DNA from: Callaeas wilsoni | Taxonomy: Eukaryota; Chordata; Aves; Passeriformes; Callaeidae | Reading direction: 5' to 3' | DNA: 64,000 bases | Assembly: GCA_013398955.1 (NCBI GenBank) | Contig: VWPU01004038.1 | Span: 1 to 64,000, forward strand | Shown here: positions 32,005-46,200 of the stretch, one piece after another | Layout of the letters: each line of letters opens with the position of its first letter | Numbering within the stretch: the stretch's first letter is position 1 | The notes under the pieces: model-generated | What the model was told of the DNA's origin: nothing | The model's input: only the letters and a program-made list of their open reading frames with translations | The model's database searches: none | Translations under genes and position numbers: made by a program

Positions 32005-35000
32005 GATTACCCATGGCATATTAAATCATTAATGTAGTCAATCATCCTTGAGTGGGAAAAGGAACTGCTACACATTCTTAAATTAATACCCAGAAAATAC
32101 CCTGAGATTCTGGGATCCTAATAAAGCCTGCTGATAGTGACAGAGATTGCAGATGAGACCTGTCTAGGGGCTGTCCCTATGCATGTCCCCAGAACTGCAC
32201 ATGAAACACATTCTTAAGGGAATTGAAGGCCAGGGTCTAGTTTAGATTAGAGACAACAATAGTTGGGTCTTAATAACTAAGGTAAGGATTAATATAATTC
32301 TATGGGACACGTGTGCAAAGTAGCCATGATCCCAAATGAAAGTCTCTGATAGTTAATGCAAATTTCTTTCACAAAATGAAAAATTATTAAGAAATAAGAA
32401 ATTTTCTATCTTGGTTGAAATTCAGTGTTACAAACCTACGTCCTCAAGCACGCTGCTGTGTTCCCATGTATGACAGCTTTCTTTTCTGCAAAGATTCAAG
32501 ATCTACCTACACAGATCACAGATCAATGCGCCAGCCCCTGGCAAGCCTACAGCTATTTAGGTGTGCTCGTCCTCACTGGCAGAAACCAAAGGATCAAAAG
32601 TCTTTGCTTATTCACTTATTCATTGCTTTTTCTTAAACACATTTTGTTTATCCCTAAACACAAAAAATTTAGAAGCCTGAGGAAGACATTGAGTTCAATG
32701 CTGCTCATGTAATTTTACTGTTTTCTGACTTCTGAGACACAGCCTGTCCACCAAGGAGTTAGACTTTAGCCCAAATACATAGATCAGACCATACTAAATT
32801 CTACACATTCAAATAAGATGAAAATAGGAGTTTGTGTTCACAGTCCTTCATGTTCATGGCTGAAGACTGTCACAGAGGCCTGTTCTGGCATTAATCCTCC
32901 AGTCATTCTCCCTGGGCACATGGTGAACTGTCCACTTCATATGGTGCATTTTTTGCCCACCTATTTACGTTTCTTTCCCTTGGAAGGGGATGTTTAATTT
33001 GGGGTTCAGCTGGGACAGGAGGCTGGGGCAGCATACTGGGGAATGTATCCCACTACGGGAATTCAGTGGCTGAAAGAGTCCAAATTCCTCTAGAAAAATA
33101 AAGAGGTTAAGAAAAATAAATACCCTACAAGGCACTTCTCTTTGAGTGGGGAATTGACAGCTAAACCTCCTAGAGACTGGTTTCAGTGGGGAAAAAAACA
33201 AAAGTAAGTTTCAATAAATGTCTTTGGTTTCAGATAGAAACGCTTTGTTTCTGAAACAAGATAATCAAAGCAAAGATAAACAAATTATTGGAGGGAGGGT
33301 CTCGTTTGTAGACTTTTGGGGTTTTTACCCTGCATTGAAGATACTGTTACTAGGATTTTCTCTGAGAAGCTCGCCACTCAGAAATCAGGCTCACACAGAA
33401 GTAAAAGCTCCTGTAGATGCCTTGAACAGCTGTGTTGTCCTTTATGTACCATTGACTCCACTGATCTTGAAGCAAGTGTGAGAGATAACATCCCTTTAGA
33501 GCCATGCGTGTTCCAAGTCATCAAGTTTCCTTTTGCTGTCTTTCTTGCTTTATAGCATTCAACAGATGAGAAAAAGGCGTTTTTGTTTCCAAACCTTATG
33601 AGTTCATTAGTAAATATCTTTTACAAATCCCTGTGATTACTTTTGAGAAAAAAAAATTTGCCAGTTCACTGAAGATATTAATTTTACTTAAGAACTATAT
33701 TTCACACAAGACTTCCCATTTTCAACTTACTTTAATTACACAGTCATTAGAGACAGATATGAGAAGCACAGCTTATTTGAAGTATTTATTATTCATTCTT
33801 GTATTGTTAATGAATTAATGCCTGAAGCAAATCTGCAGTAAGAAGTCACCTTCTTGTTCATCAGTTTTTCAAGTCCATAAAATAAATGCGATTGCTTCAG
33901 GTACTGTATTACATAGATTCAGTACCATTGCTTTCCATATATAACATCTACATGCAAATTTATTCTGTTGTTCTTTCTTCAATAATTAACATTATCTGCT
34001 AATATATTCTTGCTCAGACCAGTTTCTTTAGTAATTATCATCGAGTGTGCTGTATGTATTCACTGAGCAGCTATGGTTTATTCTTTCTACCAAAAGGTCA
34101 TTTTAAAGACACATCGACAACACGCTTTCTATGATCCGTAAGCCCTGCAAGAACCAAGCTGTTGTTTCAGCCTCTGGGCTGTAGTTCCATATGCCTAAAT
34201 CCATTACAAAATATGGATTTATCTGAAGCCAATGATATTAACGTTTTGGTATTTGGTGTGAAATAATTTATTTTCTGTTATCAAAGTTACGTAGGCTGCC
34301 AAATGTGTGATACAGTTATGGGAAAAACTGTGCTTAAAATGCAGGTTCTTTCAAAACAACCTGTTATTTCCTGTGAACTATTAATGGGGAGAAGGAGAAG
34401 ATTAAAATGCACAGGCTCTATTTTGCCTTCAGCTCTTTTCTGGCTCTTCTGTTTAAGTCCCAGTTCAACAAAGTATTTAATTGTTTGATTAATTGCAATC
34501 ATTTGACTACTTCCACTGGGAGGAGTAGTGTGATAGAGGTACCATGATGCTACAGTTGGTTAAATTTGGTCATACAAAATGAAGGACTTGATAAAGAAGG
34601 TACAGAGAACAACAGAAATGTTCCCTTCTTTTGGCTGTGAACTTTAGACCTGCCTGGAGAAAGTTGTTACAGACCAATTTCCAGTCCTTTGCTCAAATCT
34701 GTTTTATAATTTAATCTACATGATTCTGCTGAACTTTTTTGTCTTAAATATAATATGCATTGATCCTGAACAATTAATTTTCTTTAAATTAATACTACTA
34801 GATCCAGAAATGTTCTTAAAAGTCTAGAAATTTCAGTAAATTAAATGCTAAGTGTTTTTTATCGCTCTAGTCAAAAACACACAGTCAAGTGAAGCACCTT
34901 GGCCATTTAAGCTCTGAGCAAGAGTGTTCAATGTCTTCTGAACTTGAGGAGGTTCAGCTGTGTGCCTCATTCTTCCAGTGGAGCTCCCTTATAGCTGTAA

Positions 35001-37292
35001 GAAAATGCGTTCATACGTGCTACAGAACGAGCACTTTGTGAGCATAAAAAGAGCATGTTTAGCATCATTCCTGATGTAGCTGGAAGGTAGCTGGAGAACT
35101 GCCTTCTGGCCACTTCTTCTGCCTGATGAAGATATAAAAGCAATTGTTTTTTAACTTTCCATACTGCCTTTGTGGATTCAGTAGAGTGAAATTCTGTTTA
35201 ATTTCTGTGAGGTGATTGAGATGCATTGGAAAAGTAAATATATGAGGCACTGTGAGCTGATGAGATTCTACAAGAGTGGGGGCTACTTATGTGTTTTCAG
35301 TTAATAGGGGGAGATAAGAAATTAGGTGCAGAATGAAGGGGAAAAAACCCTTGGATTTTTGCTTGCCACAGCATCTTTAGTTTAGAATTTTCAGTTGTCC
35401 ACTACTTTTTCTTTTTAAAGCAAGATTTATTATAAGAATTTCCTATCTATAGGGAATTTCTGTCAATTCTCTAAACTCAAAGGACCAGACTAGAAGAGGT
35501 GAAAGCATTTGCAAATTTACCCCTGCAACACAGGAGGCAATTCCAATGTCTAATTCCTACTGATATTGGCACAGTATTTTTATAAGCAAAAAGTTGAAGT
35601 AGAAACATAAAGAACTCAATATATTTATCATAAAATTCTGCAGTCAAAAGTGACTTTGATGCTTCTGTTCCTGTTTCATTAAGCTCCTCATAGCCAGCAT
35701 AATCCTGATAATTTCAATTCCCTAGAAGAATATTCTCTATTTCATTTGCTTCTAAAAGACCAAATTATTAACCATGTCATATTGTAAAATTGCCATCTGA
35801 AGACTTCATGATGTGCTAAGTAGAAAGGAAATTGCCAGGGGCTGTAAGCTCTGGGTCAAAGGACAGTTGTTTGTAGCTCATTAGTATGATGTGGTGAAAT
35901 CTGAAATTATATTAAATGTTTGTTTAAGATGTAATTAGTGAAGAATTTATGCACTTTCAAGTATTCCATGCAGATCTGTAGTCTCATATCAACAGTGGCA
36001 GAAATGCTTTCTTGGGAGCGTTATTTGCTTCATCCAGAAGCAGGGAAACAATTCAAAAGCCAAAATATATTGCTCAGCATGTTTGCTTTTTTTTTTTCTT
36101 TTTGCTATTTCACTCTTTACTCAGCTGTGCAACCCTGACAGCCAATATATGATTTTACAGGAGAGCTCAATTCAGTCTGTCCTGTTCCCATTCTGCCTTT
36201 TGATGCCTGAAGAAAATTCAAATGCAACCTGAATTACCCTCATGACTTCAGGCCAGGAGTCAGCTTCCAGGCTGGTGTGACACAAGTACTGAGTACCTCA
36301 GAGGCTCTCTCTCAGGAGCGCAAGTTAAAGGCTGGATGATCTCTTTGCTCCGACTGGGAAGAAGGAGAATAAAGACTTCACACAAAAGACTTCATCTGGA
36401 CTCCTTGTTTTGATGTCAGGGAATGTGGCATGAAATAGGAGATTGCCCTTTTCCCTTGGGAAGTTGGTCTTCATGCCTGTCTCTCCCCAAGCACACACAT
36501 CACCTGAGCTGCAAGCTCAATTTAGTGGTTCATCCATCAGGAAAACTCCGACCAACCCCTACTTCCTTCCTTTAAAACAAACTCTGGGTGCAGACCTTCA
36601 CACCAAACAGTAGAACTCTTCTGCGATGTGTCAGGTGGAAAGGATTAAGATCCTATTTTCCACCAACCCATCGAAAGGAAAGAGAGCTTGGCAAGTAGCC
36701 CAGTGAATGTGAGTATCCACATTAGAAAAAAAAGAAATGGAAGGAGATAGAAAAAAATCTAAGCATGCTAGGGAGGAAAATAGTGTTTGTTCTTAGAGTA
36801 CAGTAGTGCCTGACCTGTTTCTGAAAAAAGACACAGAATACAATAGATGCAGGGCTGATTTATTTCTATCCCACTGTTTAAATAAGGATTTTGGATAGCA
36901 GCTTCTACCAGGTATGAATGTCACTTTGTTTGGTATTAAATCCTTCTAAAACCTTTGGGCAATCGATCTTGGTACTGGGATATCCAAACCCTGATCAGCC
37001 TGGTTCTTGAACCAGATTCATTCTTGCTCTGCCTGAAGAGCTAAAACCCAGGCTAACGAGCTTCCATGCACTATGGAGCTACTGCAGCTCAGCTGATTTT
37101 GGAATTCCTGCTGGATCCCTGAGAGAATCCCCAGCTGTGCTGCACAGTGTAACTGTGCTGGCACTGGCGTTGCTACCTCAGGGGTCACTGCAAATGCGTT
37201 GTGGGCATGAAATGCCCTATATAGGACCGGACAGATCTGCCAAATATATTTTAGGGGAAGAAAAAAGCCTATAGATACATTTAAAATATAAA

Positions 37293-37303
<11 letters not shown>

Positions 37304-37326
<23 letters not shown>
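37304..37326. repeat. (TA)n microsatellite
   Basis: This is an uninterrupted TA dinucleotide run of 23 bp in sequence already rich in GTATAT. Confidence 0.93.
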
Positions 37327-39022
37327 GAAAAACATAAAGAGCATGTGTGTGCATATATAAACATTTCGAGATGAAGTAGAGCAAATAAAATTCGGAGACC
37401 TAAAAATCATAAAAGGGCTAAGCCCTAATTCACATACAGGATGCAAGTTGCAGTCACTTATTCAATGCTTAATGCTGTATCATTGAAGATTCAGTCTATG
37501 TAGATTCTAGATAATCCTCACAAGAAACAAGGTTATCGTGAAAGTCATATTTGAGGAATTATTGAAAAATAAATATATCCAAGCAAGATGAACCTCAGTG
37601 CACTGGATAGCACTGTATCATGCTACATACTTCAGGATAATAAAAGTTTTCCTTTGAAAGAAAATAATATAATAATTGGTTGACAGCTAAACTTTTTCCC
37701 TGGTTGCCAAATAAATTTACAAATATGCAGTTTAAAATAGTGACTTAGCTACTGTGTCTAATATAATTATAGAACATTGAAACTTTATATGCAGCTTCAG
37801 TCGTATCTACATACTTTTTTAAAAAACAGCTAATACTGTGTTTTTCAGACTAACAGCCTTGGAAAATCCTATCTGATCACTTAAAAAATTGGATGCAAAA
37901 CAACTTTGACCACAGATTACTGTAAGTATCTCTAAAAGCAGAGTTACTACATATAAACTTACTATTGTTCATGATAGAGATCTATTCCACATTAAATCTA
38001 TCCAACTCTTATATTTAATCTATTTATAAAAAGATAGTATTTATACAAATAAGGATAGCTTTAAAAAATTAAATTTTTGTTATTATATTAAAAGAATATT
38101 TAAATGTCTCAGTTGCGTCAAGTCAGGTGAAATACCATTGAGAGTGAATATCTATTGCTAAAAGCTTTCAGGCTGAGTAAAGGCTTGTGTATCAAATGAG
38201 TTTTGTAGCTATGACAATGCCCATGTAGAAAGCTAGACAAAAGGAATATGAATATTTATTAAAGACATGTTTATCCTGCATGAAATAATATTGCATATTG
38301 TCAAAAATTCCTGAGAAGGAACTGCACTTGTACCGCTACAATCCTGTAGCCTGCATCCATCCTGTGGGAAGCCACACCCTATTGAATTACTGCAATAATA
38401 CAGAAACATCTGCAATTAAATACACAGAGCAGCCAATACAATTTGGCTTCGTGAGCAAGGACAAACAGCATCAGAAGAATCAGTTTCCACCCGTGAGGGG
38501 AATAAAATTGTTCCGAGTCATAACTCAGGCTTAGGTGGGAGAGGAATGAAGCCTGCCCAGATGGACGAGGTGGAGTTAATAGTGGAGCTCTTAGTGCTAA
38601 CAGTGCTAGAGGCACGGTCCCACAGGTGCTGGGCAGAGGGGAGGTCTTCAGACAGTCCATCAATACTGAGCAGATTGTTTCCAGGTTTAGGAAGGCTCTC
38701 CCTTGAAATTGCATCTACATGACACTGAGCCGGCAGAAAATCTCTCCTTTGTTTTTAGTACTCCTTTGATAGCAAGCCACACAGCCTAGAGAAGCAGGAA
38801 ATAAGTGAATTACAATGCACAGGGGCAAAAAGCTTGAGAAGGATAAAAGAGGGATGACTAGGGACCAGAAGTTAAAAAAAGGGGAGATAGAAAAGAACTG
38901 GAGGCAAATGGATTTTATAGCAGCAGACTTGCCCATAGCTCTTGAATAGTACTCTGCATTTTGCTATGGTTCAGCTTTGAATTTATTCTGCTGAGTCCAT
39001 GTAATTCTGAAATTCAATTCAT

Positions 39023-39100
39023 AATAACCTCCTATTCACTATAACCTCCTATCTTATGGCTATCTCCATATGTCAATACTATCTCCATATGTCAATTTGC
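39023..39100. repeat. Two adjacent short direct duplications
   Basis: ATAACCTCCTAT occurs twice about 17 bp apart. CTATCTCCATATGTCAAT then occurs twice with a 19-bp period. Both look like local slippage duplications. Confidence 0.85.
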
Positions 39101-40734
39101 TATGACCTCTTCCTTGGTTTATCAAAGTGGCAGACATTGCACTCTGCCTCTAAACGATCCACTCTTATGCATAAAGAAATATTGATATTGTTCAAGGTTT
39201 CAGAATTCATGTTTTGATCTGTTTGTGCTTTAAAAATTGTGTCTAAATTTTCTATTCAAAGAAAAATATGTTGGAAGCAAAGCAGTGAGATATTTACCTT
39301 TATGTTTTTCTACTTTCTGATACGTTCTTTAACTGCTCAATCATACATTAGCTATTTTCTGCTTGCTTGACTGGTGTGTTGGTCAGCCTGGTTTGCATAA
39401 GAGTTCTCTTTCTTCATAGTTTAAACTTTCTGGGTTTTTTTTGACATGTTAATAAAAAGAAGAAATAACTTTATTTTGAGGTGGGCCATTTTTAAAATAG
39501 ATTAAAGAGAATGCTATTGCTGTGTAGCACAACAGAATAGCACAACTCCGTATTCCTGACTTCATCAGATGACCATCAGCCCCAATTCACTATATGTGAC
39601 TGTTTATGTTATGTCTTTGTGTACTTGAAGAGTCACTGCAAATTTTCATTTCTGTCATCAATTAAATGGAATATTGTGGATGGAAAACAAATGCAGTTAA
39701 ACCACTAGACTTTCAGAGGCACACGCTCTCTGCTTTTAAGTTACTGGATGTTGGTTTCCAGTCTCAAAGATGGAATATGTTTCAGGAAATCGATTCTGCT
39801 CTCATTTAAACCAAAGGACCTTGCTTTTGCTACATACCCTGCTCTTTCTTCAAAAAGATTTATTACAAAAGATGTAGAAATTCTGATGAGTTTCCCTGAA
39901 AATCTAGATTCCTTGAAGGCAAACTCTGTAGTGTATAACCTTGCTGTTGCACTAGTGTCTTATCACAGAAATCCCTAAATGTTGCTGCAGATCTCCACTG
40001 TATTAGTGGGGTCTGTATTAAGGCACAGAGGATTGTAGCCTAACCACACAGAGGAATCTTCTGCTGTACTGACTGCTGCTTTGGCTAAACTAGGAAAATC
40101 TATGTTCCCTCTAGAGATTAAAATCTAAAACCTGTAAAGACTGAAACATCTAATCTTCACAGTGTTAAAAACTTCACGGATTGTTAGGTCATGTACTAGA
40201 GCAGAGGAGCAATAAGTTACCTCTTTTAAATAGGTGAGCTAAGTAAAAGAAGTTTTATCACCACTACGTGCCTTTTTATGCTTCCAAATATCTCCATTTC
40301 GGGACACGGAGGGAAGGAGCTAGAGATGAAGTCTCACTCTTTACACAGAATAGCACTGGGGACAAAAGTTATCACAAAGAAACCTGGGCTAGAGCCACTG
40401 GCCCCAGGCCATGCTCTGAATTGCTGTGAAACTCGCTCTGAACTGATCAGGAAGCTGGGCACGTACACCCTGGCGTACCCCTCCTGCCTCGCCAGCTCCT
40501 AAAGGGGGAAGAAAATGCGAGAACTCTGACCTCACCATCTCTTTCTGCTGCTGTTTCTCTGCCCAGAAAGCAAACAAGGAATAGTGGGTGCTCGCAGAAC
40601 CTGTCGATGTGATTTGATTACATACAGGATTACAGCTGAAAAGCCTCTGCTGGTGTTTGGGGAAAGGCCAGCAGTAATCAAGGCTCAGAACTTTTAAGGC
40701 AGAATATATTAGAAGAAATTACTCTAATCGTTGG

Positions 40735-41353
40735 TGTTATAAATGGTTGGGGGTTTCTTAAAATAAGATGTCACTAAAGAGTTGATTTGTTACATTTAAT
40801 GTTATAAGTGGTTCAGAGTGTTAATTAAGTCGGGTTGTTACTGTTGAAGAGGGGGGTAGTCATAATTGAGTAATGTTACTGTTTCCTGTTTAACTGTTGA
40901 TGGTTGTAAAGTTAAAAGGTTTAAGGTTAACCCTTTTGTAATGTTCCCTAGTGCGTAAATGTGTTGTTGCTCCCAGAAGGATGGGGATCTTTCTAGAATG
41001 TTCCAGGCAGGGAACAGTGATGTCACCCGGATCCCAATTGGACTAGACCACGACCAATCAGACGCCGCCGCGCAGGAATGATTGGACAGGGATGCTCCTA
41101 GGAAACGAGCTAATCACCACGGAGAAAAGGAACCGATCGCGCAGAGGATCCAAAAGTGGCCAGTGGGGAGCTAAAGACAGTTTATAAAACCAGACTGGTG
41201 CTTTGCACCAGGTCCGTTTCCCTCGTCGCGTTGGCAGGGAAAGCACCCAGCGTCGTGCACACGTTGTGAGGGTCTGCCTTGCTATTTTGTTCTCAGCTGT
41301 TCTGTTATCAATAAATTGTTAAATCTCAACGGCGTGAGACCGTCCTTCTCACA
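40735..41353 (+). mobile_element. Solo LTR of an endogenous retrovirus (619 bp, 5-bp target duplication)
   Basis: The element begins TGTTATAAATGG and ends TTCTCACA, with TG/CA termini. It is flanked on both sides by the identical 5-bp duplication GTTGG (40730-40734 and 41354-41358). It contains a TATA box TTTATAAAA (41181-41189) and a polyadenylation signal AATAAA (41310-41315), both in plus orientation and in the order expected for U3-R-U5. No internal viral sequence or second LTR is present, so it is a solo LTR left by recombination. A 5-bp duplication points to an ERV1 or ERVL-type integrase rather than an ERVK type. Confidence 0.88.
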
Positions 41354-42000
41354 GTTGGTTGCCTCCACAAACTGGAAAACTGTGGCCTTTATTTCATCTG
41401 CTTATGTGCAATTAAGGATTGCTCCTGCTTTTGTATGTGCAAGCAGAAAGCCACCTTTCTCTAAAATATCGAACAAGTGCTTCTAAGAAGTTGGCTATCA
41501 GACATAATTAATTCTTATGGTCCTGTGGGGTTAGAATGTTGCAATTTGACTTACTTTGGCCTTGTGAGCCAGAAAGTACAGGAAGGGGTGAGGAAATCCT
41601 GAGATATCCAGAAAATCATCTCAATTTTTTTCTGCTTGCCAATACCTGAGAGACAGAAATCTTCATCTTTAACAGGACTTGAATAATTAAATCCTGATTT
41701 TAAACTAAAGGCTAAAAAGTTCCTAAACATTCTCATTTTAGGGAGGAATAAGTGTAATCATTCCAAGAGGTGATACCCCAGAAGTCTATCCTTTGCCACT
41801 AAATTTCAGCCAGTCACCAAATCTTTCGAACTATAGCCTTCAAAATGTTGTATGCTCACTTATTATGGACAGTCGCATATCAAATAATAACCAGAATAAT
41901 GTATTTCCTGTCCTTAAGGTTACCAAAGGCCATATAATATGTATGAATGTCTTTCATCAACTTTTCAATTTGTCAGTTCCCAAGGGTTCCCATACAGAGT

Positions 42001-42194
42001 ATATTTTCTAGCACTGCTGTCAAAATGGTGAATGGGTCTCCACTATTCATAAGGCAGGTGACATCACGCTGTTCTGAACAGTGAACAGGAGGGTGAAGCA
42101 AAACCTTAATCTTGTTTTTGTCTTCCTCTGTGCTGTGAATCAAAGTAGGTTTAGTTTGCAGATCTTTGCTCACCAACAATTCAAATTTCAACAT
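42001..42194 (-). CDS. Weak candidate exon following the 43.2-kb segment
   Basis: After acceptor-like TGTATTTAG, the frame opens MLKFELLVSKDLQTKPTL and stays hydrophilic through NKIKVLLHPPVH to MNSGDPF. A donor is not clear (the weak GTATGG near 42,000 is the best option). No recognised homology. Confidence 0.12.
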
Positions 42195-43182
42195 CTAAAT
42201 ACAGAGGAAAACCAAAATAAAGTTAATTGAAAACTAAAATTAGTTATATGAATAAACTCTTTTGCGATTAAATTATATTTACAACCCAGCAATTGTTTGT
42301 TCACATTTGGTTTTCTTGAGAACTTTGCCTCTACTCCTGTCTTTTATGAGAGATCCCCAGAGGTGTTGTAGTGTAGTGATATATTTACATGTTTGAAGTC
42401 TTGTTTGCTGTGATTAGTCATCAAGAGCTCACTTGCTGATAAACATGCTCTGTTTCCCTTATGTCCCTACCTAGATGATCATAACTCATATGATCAAAAG
42501 GATCATTTCTGCTTGAGAGAAGCTATCTCCATTTTATACTAACATTAATCATGTTTATGTCTAACTCAGACGTCTTAAAAGCATTTTAGTTCTCTTCCCT
42601 GTGTCTTTCTTACTCACTCTGACTGTATCCCAGTAAATTGATTGTCTTCTCTAATTTCTTTATGGCATCTCATATTTATTTAATATGAGAATCTCTCAGT
42701 TTTCCAAGGAAATACGGCACTGATTCTCTTGTATCATCAGCCATGTCCCACAATACATTACACTGTACTAGATGTAATCACTGTACTGCATTCACTCTTT
42801 CACCCCCTTGATATAATAGGTCATTATCCTAAAAATTACCATATTATTTACCATTATCCTATAATTAATCATATTATTCAGTCAGTTTTACATCAGGAAT
42901 TGTCTGTCTGTTCCCTTTTGCCATAAGCAGAAGTGCCCCGGACTTCTAAAACAGAGAGCACAGAAATGCACTGCTGGCTGATTTCCTGGAGCAGAAAGAA
43001 AAACATGTCTAATCCAAAATATTCTCAGACTCCATTTGTATTTGGACAAACATTCATCAAAAAACCACAACAATCCAACATCCAATAGCTGCTTTGCTGT
43101 AACCCTTCTGAAAGGGCCTCCCATATCCCAGTAGCTCTTCTCCAACTCTACTACATCCCCCCCTCCAAATGAAGCAACTTAC

Positions 43183-43284
43183 TATATTAAACGGATTTTT
43201 TTGATAAGTTCTGCTGTCCTTGACAGAAACTGTTCTATGATCAGATTGATTCAAAACTCTTCTGCAGGGTTCAAACTTCTGTTC
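43183..43284 (-). CDS. Weak candidate exon (34 codons)
   Basis: An open segment reads EQKFEPCRRVLNQSDHRTVS and continues to KNPFNI, between TTTTAG and a consensus donor ATA/GTAAGT, phase 0 at both ends. The pyrimidine tract is poor. It could splice to the open frame starting at 42194. I recognise no family, and random occurrence is quite possible in this much sequence. Confidence 0.13.
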
Positions 43285-46200
43285 CTAAAACCATCTCAAA
43301 AATTGGCTGTAGGGAGGAATGGTTTTGGCAGAAAGGTGAAGAGCTGTGTGACAGGGTATTAAGAGTAACACACATTTTAATATTTCCTATTTCAAGCTAT
43401 TTTTTTATGTTTTTGAAACTTTTACACAGATGAAGATGTATCTGATTGCTCTGTCACAAACTCAATATAACATTGAGGAATGAAAAGCTATTCTGTTTTT
43501 CCTTGTTACCTCAGCAACTTTATACAGAAATACTTCACGTTTTTTTAAAGAGCTACTACAAGAATAACTATTTTTCTGGAAATAAACTTGCAGTGATAAC
43601 TTTCTGGGATACAAAGAACATTAATGTAAGCTGATGGGTAAGATGGGATGTGGAACATTATGTATTTTGCAGGATGGCTACTGTCTGTAGGGCTGCTAGT
43701 AATACTTCACTGGTGAAATTACTATAAATATACTCAAAATTGTCTTTGGATAGACAGCACTATATCAGGAAGGAACTGTGAAACAAATGTTACGGGTTTT
43801 GTAATAGGTATAACTGGGTCTGACTTGGGATTGAAGAGTGCTGACAAGCCAATTTGCAGACACAGATGTGTGGGCAGACACACTATATGTATCCTGAAAA
43901 ATTCTGCTGTGCCATTCTGTGCAGAATTATTCTGGGTATAAGTATTTGATAGAGCAGCAAAGCACAGTGAAATTGATGCCTAAAATTAGATAATCTGATT
44001 CTTTTTTGAAGGTGGCTGGCAAAAAAAAAACCTAGTGTACTGAATAGTTTGCCTCCAATTTGTTAGAAAATGCTTGGCAGTAGTTACCTGCTTAATCCAT
44101 ATGTGCACTGAAATATTCTATTTCCTTGCCGGTATAGTTTATGGTTTTTTAAAAGACAGTATTTTTTGTGCGTTTTGTAAGACCCTCAGAGTTATTTTAC
44201 AATGCTGTGTATTCTTGCAATCAAAGTAACCACAAATTCTGCCTCTAAAACCAACCTCATTCAGCTGACATCCTTGCACAACATTCATTGTCATAATTCT
44301 TGTAGGCCTGTCTTCATACACTTAAAAAAAATTTAAAATAACAAATATAGTTTATATTCATCAAAAGTTTCTAATCAATTTTTTAGATATGAAAGTTTTA
44401 ACAATTGCTGTTGTTGGTTTGAGGTTGAGCTGCAAGGGTGAAAGGACAGATTGTGCAACGGTTTAACAAACAGCAGATCAGATTAATCGCAATGATCTCA
44501 TCAGCATGAAAAAGAACAAAATTCAGTCTTTTGTCTAACACACTATTTTAAACATAAGTCTTTCATATTATATAAGGAAATGGGAGTTTATATGTCAGAA
44601 AAAAAAAGCTCCCCACCTTTTTTTAGGTATAAATCCACAATAATTATCAAAAGTGATCATAAAACTTTGCTAACAATTGGTATACATGGTGTTTCACCTT
44701 GGTTTGTTTATAGGGTGGTGCAGCTACATTCAGCTTTGGAGTCCTAATGCTTTTCATAGGTGGGGGAAGCTTCAGCCTTATAACAGCAAATGAAATCAAA
44801 AAAAGAACTTCTTAAATTTCAGCTATGACACAAATCATTCCTTTTCAGAACAGCTGAGTGTCAAGGTTATGGTAATAGCTATCAATTCAATCTTTTCTGA
44901 GAGGTGCTCATGGAGAATGATTTAAGTCTTGATTTTAAATCATGTGTTGTCCTTTAATATTTGTGTCCATGACTTCTCTGCAGAATACTGCATCCTGTCA
45001 ATCCTTGAATTTGATTCGTGATGAACATAGTTCGCTCTGAAGTACTCAAATAAAATCCCACTGTCTTCCAAATTTAACACTGAATGCACTGAGGTTTTTG
45101 ACAAAATTAGTCTGCCATTATTTTTATATCAGTGCATTAAGCACACAAGTTTGTAGTCTAAAGTGGACTCCATGGACAGCACAATAAATGAAAGATATGG
45201 ATTTACAAACATTTCCTAAATTATTTGTTGATTTCTTTTTGCTATGTTCTGCTCCGCAAGTTTGATGCTTATGTCGTTTGTAAAAATTCATTTATTGATG
45301 CTAAATTAGAAATTAATGCCTATCTGTAATCCCTACATATGAGTTACTATTTAAAATACATAAATATTCAGTGTCTTTCAAAAAAATACAGATAAATCTG
45401 GTACCAACAAACAGTATTTTCCCTTTTCTTCCACACCACACTCCCATAGAATAATGAGCTCAAAAATTTGGGTCTGTGGAATTTCAGGGCAGAAAAGCAG
45501 AAAGTAGAGTGGGAGCAACCAACGGTTTGTTTGTACAAAAAAAAGTTTAATTCTTTATATGAAGATTGAGTTTAGCTAAAACATATTGATGTAATATTGA
45601 ATGCTGCATAAAACATTGTTATAAACATTATTTATGTTTTGAAAAATATAAAAAGATTCTCATTTAATCAACACAATCACAATGTATAGAACTAATCAGC
45701 ACAAGGATACATTACAAATCTTGCATACTGGATCTGCACACCATCTTACAAACTGTCATTCTGAATAGATATTTGGGGAGAGTTTATCAAGTGTAAAGAG
45801 AGAGGGGGTTTTTTTTAAGTTTTCTCTCTTCTCTGGTTTTCCTACCTCATGCATAGTTGTTTTTTACATTTAGTCTTTTATTGCTCTGGGCTATGTTTCT
45901 GAAGATTGTGCCAAATCTGAGGCCTATTTAAGTTGTTTCCATTTAAATGCGTAAAAGTAAATAATTTTCAGTTATGTAATTATTGTCACTCCAAATAGCT
46001 GTGTCTCTGTGATTTGCTTTATAACTACTGTCACTTTGCAGTGGCTACCAGGCATTCAAATGCTGTAGTCTGGCTGAGAGCTATCATTAGCAAATCAAAG
46101 CAGATGTATGTGTATTTTTATTTCTCAGTCCTCACAGTGCTCTACTGTACTGCTGCTACTTTAACTTTTGACTCCTGCCAAACCATTAGTCTGCCTAGTA

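Larger units (their letters stand above)
28034..40729. other. Intergenic stretch without recognised genes
   Basis: This is 12.7 kb of AT-rich sequence in which no exon, RNA gene or transposon is recognised. All open frames are short and unlike known proteins. It holds the (AAT)n tract, a TA-rich tract and a small duplication listed separately. Confidence 0.6.

Noticed and set aside
36240..36410. Possible LTR remnant with TGTGACAC and AATAAAGACTTCACA
   Set aside because: The distance between possible ends is only about 100 bp, with no target duplication and no promoter motif.
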